The position numbers and the translations under genes were made by a program. 64,000 bases of DNA from Desulfuromonas soudanensis (lineage in GTDB: Bacteria; Desulfobacterota; Desulfuromonadia; Desulfuromonadales; WTL): NCBI RefSeq assembly GCF_001278055.1, contig NZ_CP010802.1, positions 3,720,001 to 3,784,000 of the forward strand, written 5' to 3'. A model generated the notes under the pieces. The model had not been told where the DNA came from. It was given only the letters and a program-made list of their open reading frames with translations, and did not search any database. Positions 16,525 to 27,547 of this stretch are shown piece after piece; position 1 is the first letter of the stretch, and every line of letters begins with the position of its first letter.

Positions 16525-18591
16525 TCAGAGAAAGCCGAAGCGGCGCAACGTCTCCTCCGGGGCCTGATCGAAATGAGCGAACTCCATGGTGTAGGTCCCC
16601 CGCCCCTTGGTGGCGCTGCGCAATTCGGTCATGTAGCCGAACATCTCCGCCAGGGGAATCCGGGCACGGATCGTCTCCAGGCTGCCGCGCGACGCCATCC
16701 CCTCCACCTTCCCCCGCTTCTGCTGCAGGGAGCCGAGGACCCTCCCGGCCGAATCGGTGGGGACCACCAGCTCCAGCGCCATGACCGGCTCGAGAAGCGT
16801 CGGCCCCGCCTCCCGGGCCGCCAGCGCCAGCCCCTTCTGGGCGGCGGCGCGGATCCCCGTCTCGCTGGTGAGGTTGGCCACGAAGGGGGCCTCGAGGACC
16901 TGGACCTCGATGTCGGTGAGAGGGTAGCCGGAAATCACGCCGCCCCGGCAGCCGGCGGACAGACTCTCGCGCAACGCCGCCAGAAGCTCCGCAGGGAGGG
17001 GGTTCCCCTCCTCCTCGATGCGGATCTTCACCCCCTGGCCGCGGGGGAGGGGGGAGAGGAGGAGCAGAACCTCCCCCCCCTGCATCCTGCCGTCGATCTC
17101 CCGCTGAAAGACCTCATGCCGCCGGACCGGCCGCAGCACCGTCTCCCGGTAGACGACCTGGGGACGACCGGTCTTGACCTGCACGCCGAAATCGCGGGAG
17201 AGGCGGTCGACGATCACCTCGAGGTGCAATTCTCCCATTCCGGTGAGAACCGTCTGGCCGGTTTCGCCGTCCTCCCGGACGCGAAAGGTCGGGTCTTCCC
17301 ATTGCAGCTTTTCCAGGGCCGGGAGGAGTTTTTCCCGATCGTCGACCCCCCGGGGTTCGACGGCGAGGGAAACCACCGGCTCGGGGAGATTGAGCCCCGC
17401 CAGAACCCTGGGGTCCTCGGGGGAACAGAGGGTGTCTCCGGTGAGCACTTCCTTGAGGCCGGCGGCGGCAACGATGTCTCCGGCCCGGGCTTCATCGATC
17501 TGTTCGCGTTTATGGGCGTGCATCCGGAAGAGGCGGGGGACTTTTTCCTGGGTCTGGGTGCGGCCGTTGAGAACCGCCTGACCGCTGCGCAGGATACCCG
17601 AGTAAAGCCGCAGATAGGTGAGCTTGCGCCCCTCGTCGGCGACGACCTTGAAGGCCAGGGCGCAGAGCGGGGACGAAGGATCGCAGGCAAGGAGCCGGTC
17701 GGGGAGTTCCCCTCGTGGATCCCTGGCCAGAGGGGACGGAACCTCGAGGGGGGAGGGGAGAAAGAGGCCGATGGCGTCGAGAAGGGGCTGGATCCCCTTG
17801 TTGCGCAGCGCCGCGCCGAGAAAGACCGGGAAAATCCGGGCCTGACGGACCCCGCGCGCCAAAGCCTCGGTGAGGCGTTCGCCGGTCACCGGCCGCCCCT
17901 CGAGGAAATCCTCGAGAATGGTATCGTCGAAGTCGGCGGCCGCCTCCATCACCCGGGCGCGGGCGGCGTCGCAGGCCCCCTGCATTTCCCCGGGTATGGG
18001 GCTGATCTCCACCGTCGCCCCCTGGTCGGTCTCGGAATAGGAGAGCATCTGCTCCCCGAGGAGATCGACGGTTCCGGAGAAGGAACCCTCCTGGCCGACG
18101 GGGAGCTGAAGCAGCACCGCCCGGGCCTGCAGACGTTCGGCAATCTGCTCGAGAACGGCCTGGTGGTCGGCCCCGACACGGTCCATCTTGTTGATCAGGC
18201 AGAGACGGGGGAGACGGTAGCGGTCGGCCTGACGCCACACCGATTCGCTCTGCGGCTGGACCCCTTCCACGGCGCTGAAGACCGCCACGGCGCCGTCGAG
18301 GACCCGCAGCGAGCGTTCGACCTCGACGGTGAAGTCGATGTGTCCCGGGGTATCGATGAGATTGATCCACCAGGAGCGCCAGCGACAGCTGGTGCTTGTG
18401 GAGGTAATGGTGATGCCGCGCTCCTGCTCCTGGGGCATCCAGTCCATGGTCGCCAGGCCGTCATGGACCTCCCCCATGCGGTGTATCTCGCCGCAATAAT
18501 AGAGGATGCGCTCGGAGACCGTGGTCTTGCCGGCGTCGATATGGGAAATGATGCCGATGTTGCGGATCGCGTCCAGGGGGGGATGGGTCAT
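16525..18591 (-). CDS. Elongation factor G paralogue
   Basis: This 688-residue translational GTPase has all G-motifs: HIDAGKTT (P-loop), the switch I block [19 protein letters not shown] and NKMDR. EF-G domains II-V follow ([20 protein letters not shown], the closing block [20 protein letters not shown]). EF-G drives ribosome translocation or, as EF-G2 paralogues, ribosome recycling or rescue. It stands alone, not in a str operon with rpsL, rpsG and tuf, which suggests a second copy of the FusA2 type; that is inference. A bidirectional terminator lies directly behind it. Confidence 0.92.
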   Translation of the reverse strand: MTHPPLDAIRNIGIISHIDAGKTTVSERILYYCGEIHRMGEVHDGLATMDWMPQEQERGITITSTSTSCRWRSWWINLIDTPGHIDFTVEVERSLRVLDGAVAVFSAVEGVQPQSESVWRQADRYRLPRLCLINKMDRVGADHQAVLEQIAERLQARAVLLQLPVGQEGSFSGTVDLLGEQMLSYSETDQGATVEISPIPGEMQGACDAARARVMEAAADFDDTILEDFLEGRPVTGERLTEALARGVRQARIFPVFLGAALRNKGIQPLLDAIGLFLPSPLEVPSPLARDPRGELPDRLLACDPSSPLCALAFKVVADEGRKLTYLRLYSGILRSGQAVLNGRTQTQEKVPRLFRMHAHKREQIDEARAGDIVAAAGLKEVLTGDTLCSPEDPRVLAGLNLPEPVVSLAVEPRGVDDREKLLPALEKLQWEDPTFRVREDGETGQTVLTGMGELHLEVIVDRLSRDFGVQVKTGRPQVVYRETVLRPVRRHEVFQREIDGRMQGGEVLLLLSPLPRGQGVKIRIEEEGNPLPAELLAALRESLSAGCRGGVISGYPLTDIEVQVLEAPFVANLTSETGIRAAAQKGLALAAREAGPTLLEPVMALELVVPTDSAGRVLGSLQQKRGKVEGMASRGSLETIRARIPLAEMFGYMTELRSATKGRGTYTMEFAHFDQAPEETLRRFGFL

Positions 18592-18712
18592 GGTGCCTCG
18601 CCGTCGGATGGTTGGCTCGTGTCCCGCTTGGTTAATCCCTTTGGGGGGACACAGGGAACTATAGCCGATCCGGAGGACGAGGCAACGGGAGGGGAGTTGT
18701 TTCAGGCGGTTG

Positions 18713-20539
18713 TCAGGCGTTGAACCCCTTGCGGATCTGGTAGAGGTCTTCCATGTCGAGGTTGTTGAGCTCGAAATATTCCCGCTCCAGCTCCTCGACG
18801 TAGAAGCGGTCGAGGCCGCTGTTCTCGAGGAAATCCTCCCGCAGGGCGATATCGCGACCGGCGACGATCCCCGGCAGGAGATTGTGCAGGTAGACCGCCT
18901 CCTTCTTGATATTGACCACCACGTCGCGGAAGAGGCCGTCGGGGATTTCGCCGTCGGAGAGCCCCTTGTTGCGGATCTCCTCGGCCACCTCGAGACGCAG
19001 CGCCTCCTGCTCGGCCCGGGTGTTGTAGCGGGAGTAGAAGTTGCGGATCCGCTCCTTGACGTGGGACAAAAGCATGCCGTAGAGGCGCTCCTGCTGGTTG
19101 AGTTCGCCGAGTTGCTGCAGCAGACCGGCGATCGTCAGACGCCCGTCTTCGATGGCGGTAATCCCCTTCTGCAGACAAACGACCTTTTTGCGGCCGTAGA
19201 GGCCGAGGTATTTGTTGTCCCTGATATCGTTGAAGAAGAGGGCCTCGAAGAGCTTGGGAGACAGTTCGTCGAAGGCCTTCTTGTTGCCGAGAAGGCTGCG
19301 GACAAACTCCTCGGTGAAGCGGACGTTCTCCATGAAGGCCAGCTGATTGATGTGGGCCGAGGCGCTGTCGTAACGGTCGAAGTAGGTGACGATATAGGAA
19401 AATCCCTCGAGAAGGGAGAGATCGGCGCCGTCGCGGATCTTTTCGTCGCAGGCCTTGCCGGTCTCGAGGAGGATATGCTCGAAGGTGTGATCGCGGTTCT
19501 CGGTGGCCCGGCGCTTGGCGTAAAGGAGCTTGACCATATCCTCGCTGTCGATGCTGGCGTCGATCTGCTGCTCCTGGAGAAAGAGTCCGGCAAGAATCTC
19601 CCGGGTTTCCGAGATGTAGTCCTGCTCATCCGAATCGACCAGCTTGTCGTGCTTGAGCATCTCGTCGAGGGTATAAAAAAGCGCCGAGGGGATCTTGTTG
19701 CGCACCGACAGGGTCTTGAGGCGGGTGAGACGGGCCTTTTCCTGGGTGCTGATGCTCCCCTTGCGGTTGCATTCGATGAGGAAGTTCTTGTACTCGTCGA
19801 CGATCCGCCGGTTGTCGGGGTCCTTGTACATGACATCGATGCGGATCCGCTCCTGCTGGTACTTGTCGACGCCGAGGCTCTCCGCCAGGAGCTGCAGGCG
19901 GGCGAACTCGTGATCGGGAATCGACTTGTGGGCATAGTAGAGTTCGCGGAAGTTTTCCTGGTAGAGCCGGTGCTTTTTGTTGATCAGCTTGATCAGGTAA
20001 AGGGAACTCTTGTGGCCGAGAAGACCGAAGAGTTCGTCCGTGAGGTTGGCGTCGTCCCCGTCCTCCAGACAGGAAGTGCGCTTGAGAAGTTTGCCGAGGA
20101 GACGCAGGATCCCCTCCTGTTGCTCCTGGAGGGGTCCGGAAACGGAGCCGGTGAGGAAGATGAAGTAGTTGGCGACCGCATTGCCGTCGAGAAAAATCCG
20201 GTCGTAGCTCTGCACCCCTTCCGTATGGTCGGTGAACTGCAACGACCCGCCCTCCTGAAAGGTCGCCCCGTAGAGGACCAGACGGTTGCGCACGTCCCCC
20301 TTGGCCAGATCGGCCAGGGGAAGATCGACCCCGAACATGTATTCGCAAAAAGTGCCGCCGTTCCCCCGGTGGCTGATGCCGTCGCGGGAGAGGACGAACT
20401 CGTTCCCCGGAGAGAAGAAGCGCATGGTGTTGCCGGGGGTTTCGTAAAAATAGCAGCGGTAGGCGTCCCGGGCGGCGGCGGTGGCGAAATATTCAATGGT
20501 CTCGTTGACGTGGCCGTGGAGGCGGATTTCCTGATGCAT
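18713..20539 (-). CDS. Large uncharacterised protein (TIGR04442-like), 608 aa
   Basis: A soluble, alpha-rich, highly charged protein without signal peptide or transmembrane helices. It opens [20 protein letters not shown]; a start 30 bp further upstream (20569) is also possible. Blocks such as [40 protein letters not shown] and [20 protein letters not shown] look conserved. It resembles a protein family found mainly in Geobacter-type bacteria (TIGR04442), from memory and with moderate certainty. No catalytic motif is evident. It lies between the EF-G paralogue and a metallo-hydrolase on the same strand. Confidence 0.7.
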   Translation of the reverse strand: MHQEIRLHGHVNETIEYFATAAARDAYRCYFYETPGNTMRFFSPGNEFVLSRDGISHRGNGGTFCEYMFGVDLPLADLAKGDVRNRLVLYGATFQEGGSLQFTDHTEGVQSYDRIFLDGNAVANYFIFLTGSVSGPLQEQQEGILRLLGKLLKRTSCLEDGDDANLTDELFGLLGHKSSLYLIKLINKKHRLYQENFRELYYAHKSIPDHEFARLQLLAESLGVDKYQQERIRIDVMYKDPDNRRIVDEYKNFLIECNRKGSISTQEKARLTRLKTLSVRNKIPSALFYTLDEMLKHDKLVDSDEQDYISETREILAGLFLQEQQIDASIDSEDMVKLLYAKRRATENRDHTFEHILLETGKACDEKIRDGADLSLLEGFSYIVTYFDRYDSASAHINQLAFMENVRFTEEFVRSLLGNKKAFDELSPKLFEALFFNDIRDNKYLGLYGRKKVVCLQKGITAIEDGRLTIAGLLQQLGELNQQERLYGMLLSHVKERIRNFYSRYNTRAEQEALRLEVAEEIRNKGLSDGEIPDGLFRDVVVNIKKEAVYLHNLLPGIVAGRDIALREDFLENSGLDRFYVEELEREYFELNNLDMEDLYQIRKGFNA

Positions 20540-20590
20540 AGAGGTCTTTTCCCGATTTTTACGAAACATGAAGCCCTTGCGGGCTCAGGT

Positions 20591-21391
20591 TCAAGGGGTG
20601 GCCGCTTTCGTTCCGAGATTCAGGGTCAATTGCTGGCCATCGCAGGCAAACTCGACCCCCGCGGGGAGAATGGCCGAATCGCGCAGGTGTTCCACCTCGT
20701 GGCTCAGATGGGTGAGCAGGGTGCGTCTGGCTCCCAGGCGTCCGGCGACCTCGAGCGCCTGGGGAATATTGAAGTGTGTCGTATGGGGCCGGAAGCGCAG
20801 GGCATCGATGACCAGAACCTCGAGTCCCTGCAGCTGGCGTTCCGTCTCCGCCGGGATGGCGCTGCAGTCGGTGAGGTAGGCAAGGGGCCCGATGCGGTAG
20901 CCGAGGCACCAAGTGCCGCCATGGCGCAGCGGCAGGGGGCGGACGGTCTCGCCGAAGAGTTGGAAGGGGGCGGCGACTTCTCGGGTGACGAGGCGCGGCC
21001 GGTACCCCGGTTCAACGTCCTCTTCGAAAATATAACCGAAATTCCGGCGGATCAGGGCGATGGTTTCCTTGGAGCCGAAGATGGGGATCGCCTCGCCGCC
21101 GGTGAGGTTGAAGGCCCGCAGATCGTCGATGCCGTGGACGTGATCGGCGTGGGTGTGGGTGTAGAGAACGGCGTCGATGGCCCGAACCCCCTCCCGCAGC
21201 ATCTGCTGCCGCAGGTCGGTGGAGGTGTCCAGGAGGACGTTTTTTCCCCCCCAGGAGAGAAGAGCGCTGCACCGGGTGCGGGAATTCTCCGGCCGGGTCG
21301 AGAGGCAGACCGGGCAGGAACAGCCGATCACCGGAACCCCGGTGCTGGTCCCCGAGCCGAGAATGGTCAGGGTCAATAGCGCCTCGCTCAT
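20591..21391 (-). CDS. PhnP-like metallo-beta-lactamase-fold phosphodiesterase
   Basis: This 266-residue protein has the metal motif [12 protein letters not shown] (HxHxDH, residues about 78-89), a downstream LTDCSAIP Asp and the late His in [11 protein letters not shown]. It also has the PhnP-type Cys cluster [20 protein letters not shown] near residue 24. PhnP and relatives hydrolyse cyclic phosphates and lipoate-type esters with two metal ions. The start overlaps the end of the upstream chemoreceptor gene by 4 bp (ATGA), so both are in one transcript although no functional link is obvious. Substrate is unknown. Confidence 0.85.
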   Translation of the reverse strand: MSEALLTLTILGSGTSTGVPVIGCSCPVCLSTRPENSRTRCSALLSWGGKNVLLDTSTDLRQQMLREGVRAIDAVLYTHTHADHVHGIDDLRAFNLTGGEAIPIFGSKETIALIRRNFGYIFEEDVEPGYRPRLVTREVAAPFQLFGETVRPLPLRHGGTWCLGYRIGPLAYLTDCSAIPAETERQLQGLEVLVIDALRFRPHTTHFNIPQALEVAGRLGARRTLLTHLSHEVEHLRDSAILPAGVEFACDGQQLTLNLGTKAATP

Positions 21392-23805
21392 ACCTTGAAT
21401 GCACCCACCTCGTCTTCAAGGGCCGCGGTCTGCCGGGAAAGGATGGCCATGACCTGGTCGAGTTCGGCGGTGCGGGCGGCATTCCCTTCGGCGATCGCCC
21501 GGATGCTGGCCACGGCCTCGACGACCTGGGCACTGCGCTGGGTCTGCTCGCGGGTCGCCGCGTCGATGCGCTCGATCATGTTGCGCACCTGCTCCATGCT
21601 GGCGCCGATCTGATGGCTCCCCTTGGCCTGCTCCCGGGTGCTGATCTTCCCCTGGGAGGCGATTTCCCTCATCGCCTCGGCGGCGCGGGCCAACTGCCGG
21701 CTCCCTTCGGTCTGCTGTTTGACGGCGGTGGCGATCTGCCCGAGCATCGTGGCGACCTGGTTGATCGAATCGGTGATCTGCCGACTCCCCCGGGACTGCT
21801 CCTGGGTGGCGCGGACGATCCCCTGCACCTGCTCCGAGGCCTTGAGGGTACTGTTGCGGATCTTTTCCAGGGCCGCACCGGCCACCTTGGATCGCTCCAC
21901 CTCCCGATTGACCCGCTCGCTGCCGGCGGTCATGGCATCGACCGCTGCGCGGGTTCCGGCCTGCAAGCCGCCGATAATCGTCCCGATCTCCCGGGTGGAA
22001 ACCGCGGTGCGGTCGGCCAGCTGGCGGATTTCCACGGCCACGACGGCAAAACCCCGGCCGTGCTCCCCCGCCTGGGCGGCGATGATGGCTGCGTTGAGGG
22101 CCAGAAGGCCGGTCTGGTCGGCGACCTCGTCGATGACATTGAGAATCTTGCCGATGGCGTCCGACTGCTTCCCCAACACCTTGATGGCCTCGTTGGCCCG
22201 GTCAACGGTTTGACGCACCTCACCGATCCCCCGGATCGACTCGTCCACCGCCGCCTTCCCCTCCTCGGCGTCGCGGGCCGCTTCTTCGGAGAGACGGTTG
22301 GTGCGCTCGGCGTTTTCCTCGATCTCCTTGATGGAGGCGTCGAGCTCGATGATGGAGGAGGCGGTCACCTCGGTGGAGGAGGTAAGGATCTCGACATTTT
22401 CCGCCACCTGCTGGCTGGCGACGGACATTTCGCTGATGGAGCTGGAAACCTCGTCGACGGTCCCGAAGAGCTTTTCCATCTGGGAGGCGATCTCCTCGAT
22501 CGTCGCCCCGAGTTCCAGGGTCGCCGACGAGCTCTCCTCGACGGCATGAACCAGGACGCCGGTGCTCTCGGCGATCCCGGAGACGGCGCTGTCGATCCCC
22601 TGGATGGCCCGGAAGGACTCCTCCAACGCCTGAGACTGGCGGATCGCTCCGGCATTGACCTCGTTGCTGGAGGTGCGGATTTTTTCCGTCGCCCCGACCA
22701 GATCGATCGAAACCGTCCGGGTCCGTTGCACCATCTCCCGCAGGCGAGCGACAAAGGCGTTGAAACTCTCGGCCAGGGCCCCCACCTCGTCCCGGGAGCT
22801 GACCTGGAGGATCTGGGTCAGATCCCCCTCCCCTTCGGCGATGTTTTTCAAGTTGGCGACGACCTCCGCCAGGGGGCGGGTGATCCCGCGGCTGATCACC
22901 ACGCCGATCAGACCGGCGACGGTGCCGAGGACGAGGAGGAGGAGCCAGAGGAGCTGACGGGTTTTTTCCTGGGACGAGACCATCTCCGAGATATCGATGG
23001 CCAGAAGGACGCCGGCCTGCCCGCTCCCCAGGGAATTGGCGATCAGGGCAAAGGGATCCCCACCGATGGTCATGCGACGGATCTGGCGGCTCGACACGAT
23101 CCCCCGCCCCATTTCCTCAAGTTCGCTGGCGCTCGATTGCAAGATGGTCAGGTCGAGGCCTTGCAGACCTTCATGGGTGGTTGCGTAGACGCCCTTCTCA
23201 TCGAAGAAGGCGACCTCGGAGTGGCTGAGGGCCTTGAGCTTATTGGCGAAACCCTTGTCGAGAAAGGAGACGCCGACCAGATGGCCGATGACCTCCTGCT
23301 GAGTCGCCACCGGAGAGGCGGTGACGACTCCGAGCTGGCCGTCGAAGGTTCCCAGGGCATAGGACGACTCCCCCTCCAGACTGTCCTGGATGACCGGGTG
23401 CTCCCTGCCGGTGACTGCCGGCAGCCCTTCGGTGGTGACCGAACGGAAGATCAGCGTGCCGTCGGCCCCGAGGATCTCGACGAGATCGAACCCGTAGCTC
23501 TTCTGGGCCTCTTCGGCAATCGCCTGCAACCCTTCTGTCTCGCCGCTCAGGGTCGCATAGTAGACGGTATTGACCACCTCGGCGTTGCGGGACATGAGCT
23601 GGATATAGTTGCCGTATTCCCGCTGGGAAAGGGTCGTGGAAATCTCCACGAAATCGGCGACTCCCGCCGCCCGCTCCTCCATTTCTCGCTCGAGCTGATC
23701 GCCGGTGAGCTGCAGAACCACCAGGACGACGGCCGCCAGGGGGATGACGGAAAGACCGATCAGGGACAGAAGGATTTTCCCGCGCAACTTCAACAACCCG
23801 ACCAT
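21388..23805 (-). CDS. Transmembrane methyl-accepting chemotaxis protein
   Basis: This 805-residue receptor has an N-terminal helix ([20 protein letters not shown]), a periplasmic sensor of about 240 residues that fits a dCache-type fold ([15 protein letters not shown]), and a second helix ([20 protein letters not shown]). HAMP ([20 protein letters not shown]) and a long signalling coil follow. The hairpin tip is [20 protein letters not shown] followed by EIRQLADR, the CheA/CheW contact. The ATG at 23805 is preferred over a longer frame from 23958. No pentapeptide CheR tether is present. It is translationally coupled to the PhnP-like gene. Ligand is unknown. Confidence 0.93.
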   Translation of the reverse strand: MVGLLKLRGKILLSLIGLSVIPLAAVVLVVLQLTGDQLEREMEERAAGVADFVEISTTLSQREYGNYIQLMSRNAEVVNTVYYATLSGETEGLQAIAEEAQKSYGFDLVEILGADGTLIFRSVTTEGLPAVTGREHPVIQDSLEGESSYALGTFDGQLGVVTASPVATQQEVIGHLVGVSFLDKGFANKLKALSHSEVAFFDEKGVYATTHEGLQGLDLTILQSSASELEEMGRGIVSSRQIRRMTIGGDPFALIANSLGSGQAGVLLAIDISEMVSSQEKTRQLLWLLLLVLGTVAGLIGVVISRGITRPLAEVVANLKNIAEGEGDLTQILQVSSRDEVGALAESFNAFVARLREMVQRTRTVSIDLVGATEKIRTSSNEVNAGAIRQSQALEESFRAIQGIDSAVSGIAESTGVLVHAVEESSSATLELGATIEEIASQMEKLFGTVDEVSSSISEMSVASQQVAENVEILTSSTEVTASSIIELDASIKEIEENAERTNRLSEEAARDAEEGKAAVDESIRGIGEVRQTVDRANEAIKVLGKQSDAIGKILNVIDEVADQTGLLALNAAIIAAQAGEHGRGFAVVAVEIRQLADRTAVSTREIGTIIGGLQAGTRAAVDAMTAGSERVNREVERSKVAGAALEKIRNSTLKASEQVQGIVRATQEQSRGSRQITDSINQVATMLGQIATAVKQQTEGSRQLARAAEAMREIASQGKISTREQAKGSHQIGASMEQVRNMIERIDAATREQTQRSAQVVEAVASIRAIAEGNAARTAELDQVMAILSRQTAALEDEVGAFKV

Positions 23806-24092
23806 TGCCACACCCTTGGATAACTCTAAGAGGTTCACAGAGGAGTTCCCGACCGGCGGGGGGCACTCGACTCGGCGCCGCCCGCCCTGGAACTTTGGGA
23901 AGGGTCGGCTGAGACCGGACCCCGGTGCAAAATAACACCTTTTAATAACGGGTGGCAACTATTTATACGCCTTTTTGCTCGGGAATGAAGGGGCAAGGGA
24001 TCTTTCGAAAACCCCCTTCCGCCCCGTTCGTCGTTGCCCCCCGCTTCGGCACCGGTTATCCTTGAGGTGTCTTCCCGCAAGGAGAGCGGACC

Positions 24093-25397
24093 ATGCCCCG
24101 ACGCCCCGACATCCCGAGCCTTTTCGTCAGCCATTTCACCGTGGACAAAGCCGCCCCCTTCTACAGGCATCTCAATCGCCTGGAGGTCGAAATCGGCCGG
24201 GAGGACTACCGCCACCTGAAACGGGTGGAACTCCTGGACGAGACCCCCCCGGAGGAGACCTTTGCCGCGATGGAGGAGATCACCGAGCGGGTCCTCGACA
24301 CCACCCAGAACAACTACAACCGGCAACTCCTCTTCCGCCGGGGGATCCGGGTCTATCTCGACGTCCCCCGCTACACCGTCTACTACCGCCTCCCCGACAG
24401 GGCCCTGCGCTTCATCCCGTTGTGGCGGCAAAAGGTTCTGCGGCAGTTCTTCGGCGCCGTCCCGACTTCGAGCTCGGATTGGATCGCCTGCGACCGTCGC
24501 CTCGAGGGATTCGAGTGCCGCTTCGAAGCCGACGGCTCGGGGGGAGTCCTCCTTCTGCGGCGCCGGGGCGGAATCGATCCCGGCACGGCGCTGTTGACCG
24601 CCACCCACGGGCCCTACGATCCCCACACTCTCGAAGTCGCCCTCTATTTTCTCCGCGCCGGCAAGGGGGATGCGGCGGCGATCAATCTCGGATTTTCCGG
24701 CCGCGAGCCCCTCACCGACGAGAATCTGGAAATTCTCAAGGGATGGGGCGTTCCCCTCAATCCCAGCAACATCGACGTCATCTACCCCTACGTTGACGGC
24801 CAGGGGCACCCCTACTGCTACAAGATGGAAGAAGGCTTCCGTCGCTATGCCGCCCTCCTCGGCCTGTCGTCCCCGCAACTGATCATCGATATCCACGGCT
24901 GCGTCGGCACCCGGACGGACGATTACCGGCTGGTGGTGGGGCTGGGCGGGTTTCCTCCCTATCCCCGCACCGACGATCTCGGCCGGATGGTTGAACGCGG
25001 CGGCGTCCTCCACCTCACCCCCCGCCCTCTCCTGCGCCGCGGTCTCGGGATCCTGCGCGATCTGTCCACAGAGATCTATCTCCAATACTGCGAAGAACCC
25101 CACAGGGGGTGCCACCTTTTTCTCCTCGGCGGACTGCAGCTCATCGGCCGCGTCATCGATCCGCGCACCGAGGTGGCCAGCCTCCTCCCCGGCGAGGAGC
25201 GCACCTTCCTCCCCTCCGACAATATCCGCTGGCTCCCCGGCGCCGGCGGCAATGCCCGACAGCGGATCGAAGCAGGAAAACTCTGCAGCGATGCCCTCTG
25301 CCTCCATGTGGAAATCCCCACCGCGATGCGGCGCCGCATCGCTCTGCGCCTGCAGGAGGCGATGATCACCGACTCCCTCGAGTCAAGTACCCTGTAG
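24093..25397 (+). CDS. Conserved protein of unknown function, 434 aa
   Basis: A soluble protein with a good GGAGAG ribosome site at 24081. The N-terminal half has VDKAAPFYRHLNRLEVEIGR and VLDTTQNNYNRQLLFRRGIR. The second half has ATHGPYDPHTLEVALYFL, GVPLNPSNIDVIYPYVDGQG and QLIIDIHGCVGTRTDDYRLV. The DIHG and ATHG elements recall N-formylglutamate amidohydrolase-like zinc enzymes, but I am not confident and would leave it unnamed. It is divergent from the chemoreceptor gene, with about 290 bp between them, and appears monocistronic. Confidence 0.6.
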   Translation: MPRRPDIPSLFVSHFTVDKAAPFYRHLNRLEVEIGREDYRHLKRVELLDETPPEETFAAMEEITERVLDTTQNNYNRQLLFRRGIRVYLDVPRYTVYYRLPDRALRFIPLWRQKVLRQFFGAVPTSSSDWIACDRRLEGFECRFEADGSGGVLLLRRRGGIDPGTALLTATHGPYDPHTLEVALYFLRAGKGDAAAINLGFSGREPLTDENLEILKGWGVPLNPSNIDVIYPYVDGQGHPYCYKMEEGFRRYAALLGLSSPQLIIDIHGCVGTRTDDYRLVVGLGGFPPYPRTDDLGRMVERGGVLHLTPRPLLRRGLGILRDLSTEIYLQYCEEPHRGCHLFLLGGLQLIGRVIDPRTEVASLLPGEERTFLPSDNIRWLPGAGGNARQRIEAGKLCSDALCLHVEIPTAMRRRIALRLQEAMITDSLESSTL

Positions 25398-25566
25398 CAT
25401 TTCCCGGATGAAAAAACAGGCGGGACAAAATCATTAAAACTATTGAATTTCAGAAGACTCCCTGCTAAGGTTCCTCTGCTTCAAGTCGCTGAATTCACCC
25501 GTTCGTTCGGCAGTGCTCCGCAAGGCCCCCTGCCCTTTATCATCCCGCAAGGAGGAGTCCAAACCC

Positions 25567-25884
25567 ATGAGCAAGCGTCTCAAGTCCGTCATGATCCTTT
25601 GCCTGGCCCTTTTTCTCTTATCCGGATGCACCATGGGGATGACCCCGATTCAGGGAATGTTTTTCACCGATTTTGAAGGACCCCTGATGGTGGGAAGCGC
25701 CGCCGGCTATTCCAAGGTCGGCGTCGCCGAAGGGATGGTGATCGTCGGTGTCGGGCGCGGCGACGTCAGCATCAGCGCCGCCATGAAAAACGGCGGCATC
25801 AAGAAGATCCACCATGTCGACTATCACACCCAGAACATCATGGGCGTCTTCTCCCGGGTTCAGCTGAAGGTCTACGGCGAATAA
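25567..25884 (+). CDS. TRL-like family lipoprotein, 105 aa
   Basis: The protein has a lipoprotein signal (MSKRLKSVMILCLALFLLSG followed by C, C21) and a small TRL-like domain: VGSAAGYSKVGVAEGMVIVG, RGDVSISAAMKNGGIKKIHH and VDYHTQNIMGVFSRVQLKVYGE. TRL-like proteins are small lipoproteins of unknown function first noted near tRNA loci in spirochaetes. The start uses a GGAGGAG site. It has its own terminator at 25914 and stands alone. The family call is moderately sure. Confidence 0.75.
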   Translation: MSKRLKSVMILCLALFLLSGCTMGMTPIQGMFFTDFEGPLMVGSAAGYSKVGVAEGMVIVGVGRGDVSISAAMKNGGIKKIHHVDYHTQNIMGVFSRVQLKVYGE

Positions 25885-25913
25885 TACCGTCGCCGGAGGA
25901 ACGCTCACAAAAG

Positions 25914-25949
25914 AGCGCCATCCCTTCTTGCGGGGATGGCGCTTTTTTG
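25914..25949 (+). terminator. Terminator after the TRL-like gene
   Basis: AGCGCCATCCC (25914-25924) pairs with GGGATGGCGCT (25933-25943), followed by TTTTTT. It lies 30 bp past the stop and 75 bp before the TPR gene. Confidence 0.93.
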
Positions 25950-26023
25950 TAAGCTTTGAGGGAACAGCCTTTTTCCAGGCCCGGCGGCGATCCGCCCAGA
26001 ATCGAAAAAGAAAGGCCCATTCC

Positions 26024-26467
26024 ATGCCTGACAAGGATTCCGATGCCCTGATCCAGAAGGGGATCGCCGCCATCGAGGACGGCAACACCCTGGTCGCCCT
26101 GCTGCACTTCGAAAAAGCGGCCCGATTCGACCCCTCCCCCGTCGCCCTCTCCTACCTCGGCTACTGCATGGCCCGGGAAAACCGGCAGATGCAGAAGGCC
26201 CTGAGCCTGTGCACCAACGCGCTGCAGGCCGACCCCCACAAACCCCTCTACTATCTCAACCTCGGTCGGGTCTACCTCCTGGCCGGCGAGAAGGGGAAGG
26301 CGATCAAAACCTTCCGCAAGGGGCTCAAACAGGGGAGAAGCCCGCAGATCATCGAAGAACTCAAGGCACTCGGCCTGCGGGGGACGCCGACGATTCTCTC
26401 CCTCTCCCGCAACAACCCCCTCAACAAATACCTCGGCCTCCTGCTGGAAAGGCTCGGCCTGCGCTAA
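26024..26467 (+). CDS. TPR-repeat protein, 147 aa
   Basis: A small soluble protein made of two to three tetratricopeptide repeats. Examples are ALIQKGIAAIEDGNTLVALL with HFEKAARFDPSP, and PLYYLNLGRVYLLAGEKGKA with IKTFRKGLKQGRSPQ. Residues about 10-105 form the repeats; the rest is a basic tail (LGLRGTPTILSLSRNNPLNK). TPRs hold protein partners together; no enzyme domain is present. The ATG at 26024 is chosen because the repeat begins there. It stands between two terminators, so it is monocistronic. Confidence 0.82.
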   Translation: MPDKDSDALIQKGIAAIEDGNTLVALLHFEKAARFDPSPVALSYLGYCMARENRQMQKALSLCTNALQADPHKPLYYLNLGRVYLLAGEKGKAIKTFRKGLKQGRSPQIIEELKALGLRGTPTILSLSRNNPLNKYLGLLLERLGLR

Positions 26468-26493
26468 GCAACCTCCCCTCGAAATGAAGGAAG

Positions 26494-26525
26494 CCGGGCT
26501 CCAGGGCCCGGCCTCCTGTTTTTCT
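26494..26525 (+). terminator. Terminator after the TPR gene
   Basis: GCCGGGC (26493-26499) and GCCCGGC (26506-26512) form a hairpin, followed by a T-rich tail (TGTTTTTCTTTTTC). It lies between convergent genes. Confidence 0.7.
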
Positions 26526-26541
26526 TTTTCCCACAGCTTCG

Positions 26542-27393
26542 TCAGTAGGGGCGGCGGCTCTTCCCCGGCTTGTACTCGCCGGCAAAGGGCGCCATTTCGA
26601 TGATCAATCCCTCGACGAATTGACCCTTTTCGACAACCACCGGCGTCGGGGTTTGCCCGCCGAGGATGCCGTAAGGCTCTCCGGTGCGCGGCATATCCCA
26701 GGCGTGAATGCGGGCCGCCAGATAATAGGTCCCCCCGGAGGGGAGATAGATGGTGAAGCGCCCCTCGGCGTCGGAAAGGGTCGATCCGTAATCGGGGAGC
26801 CGCTTCAGGTCCTGATCGCTGTACGCCATGGCGAACCCCCCGGCGACGGGATTCCCCGGCCGGTCGAGGAGAATGCCGCGGATCCCCGTATCCGTTTCCC
26901 GAGCCACCACCTCTTTTTTGAAAAACATCGGCGCCTTCATCGGCACCACCTCCAGATCGACCCGGGAAATTTTCCCTTCGACGACGGTGGTGACGATGCG
27001 CTGGTGTTCGGAGTAGAAATCGCCCGGGGAAAGGGGACCGGTGGACTGGCCGCTCATGCGCTTGCGCGCCACGACGTAGTAGGTCCCGGGGGAAAGATCG
27101 AGGGAATAGTACCCCTCGGCATCGGTCGGCTGCGAGATGAACCGGGACGGGCCGAGGAGATTGGAGATGGTGTCGGAATAGATGTTGACGAAGGCCGCGG
27201 TCAGGGGCTCATCCGACCCCTTGATAAAGACCTTTCCCTGAATGCCGGTCCGGCCGTGGCCGTCGACATAGTCGTTCACCTGGACCGGACACTCCCCCAC
27301 CTCGCTCCGGCCGGCGTCGCGGTGCAGGGCGCACGCCGGGAGGAGACTTAAAACCAGCAGCAGCAAAAGGACTCTCTGGGTCAATCGATACAT
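26542..27393 (-). CDS. Lipoprotein with two carboxypeptidase-regulatory-like domains
   Basis: Starting at the ATG at 27393 behind GGGAGG, this 283-residue protein has a lipoprotein signal (LLVLSLLPAC). Two beta-sandwich modules of carboxypeptidase-regulatory or Cna-B type follow. The first is GIQGKVFIKGSDEPLTAAFV with DAEGYYSLDLSPGTYYVVAR. The second is GIRGILLDRPGNPVAGGFAM with DAEGRFTIYLPSGGTYYLAA. Such modules usually mediate adhesion or carbohydrate or protein contact at the surface. The leader has a palindrome shared with the TonB receptor operon, hinting at co-regulation. No catalytic domain is seen. Confidence 0.8.
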   Translation of the reverse strand: MYRLTQRVLLLLLVLSLLPACALHRDAGRSEVGECPVQVNDYVDGHGRTGIQGKVFIKGSDEPLTAAFVNIYSDTISNLLGPSRFISQPTDAEGYYSLDLSPGTYYVVARKRMSGQSTGPLSPGDFYSEHQRIVTTVVEGKISRVDLEVVPMKAPMFFKKEVVARETDTGIRGILLDRPGNPVAGGFAMAYSDQDLKRLPDYGSTLSDAEGRFTIYLPSGGTYYLAARIHAWDMPRTGEPYGILGGQTPTPVVVEKGQFVEGLIIEMAPFAGEYKPGKSRRPY

Positions 27394-27465
27394 CGTCACC
27401 TCCCGGCCATTTCAGTCCGACAGGGTCCTCATCTCCAACGGAGGTGACCCCATCCGACCCGTCAT

Positions 27466-27477
27466 AATTTGCAAATT
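27466..27477. promoter_or_regulatory. 12-bp palindrome AATTTGCAAATT upstream of lipoprotein gene
   Basis: A perfect palindrome lies 73 bp upstream of the ATG at 27393 and 70 bp upstream of the divergent glpD start. A 10-bp version (ATTTGCAAAT) precedes the TonB receptor operon at 7042-7051. Both are followed on the minus strand by GACGGGTC. It is a candidate operator for an unknown regulator. Confidence 0.4.
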
Positions 27478-27547
27478 CTATCGGCCGACCGGCAAATGTC
27501 AACGCCGCCATTGAAAAGCCCGGCAAGGGACGCTAGACTTGAACCCT

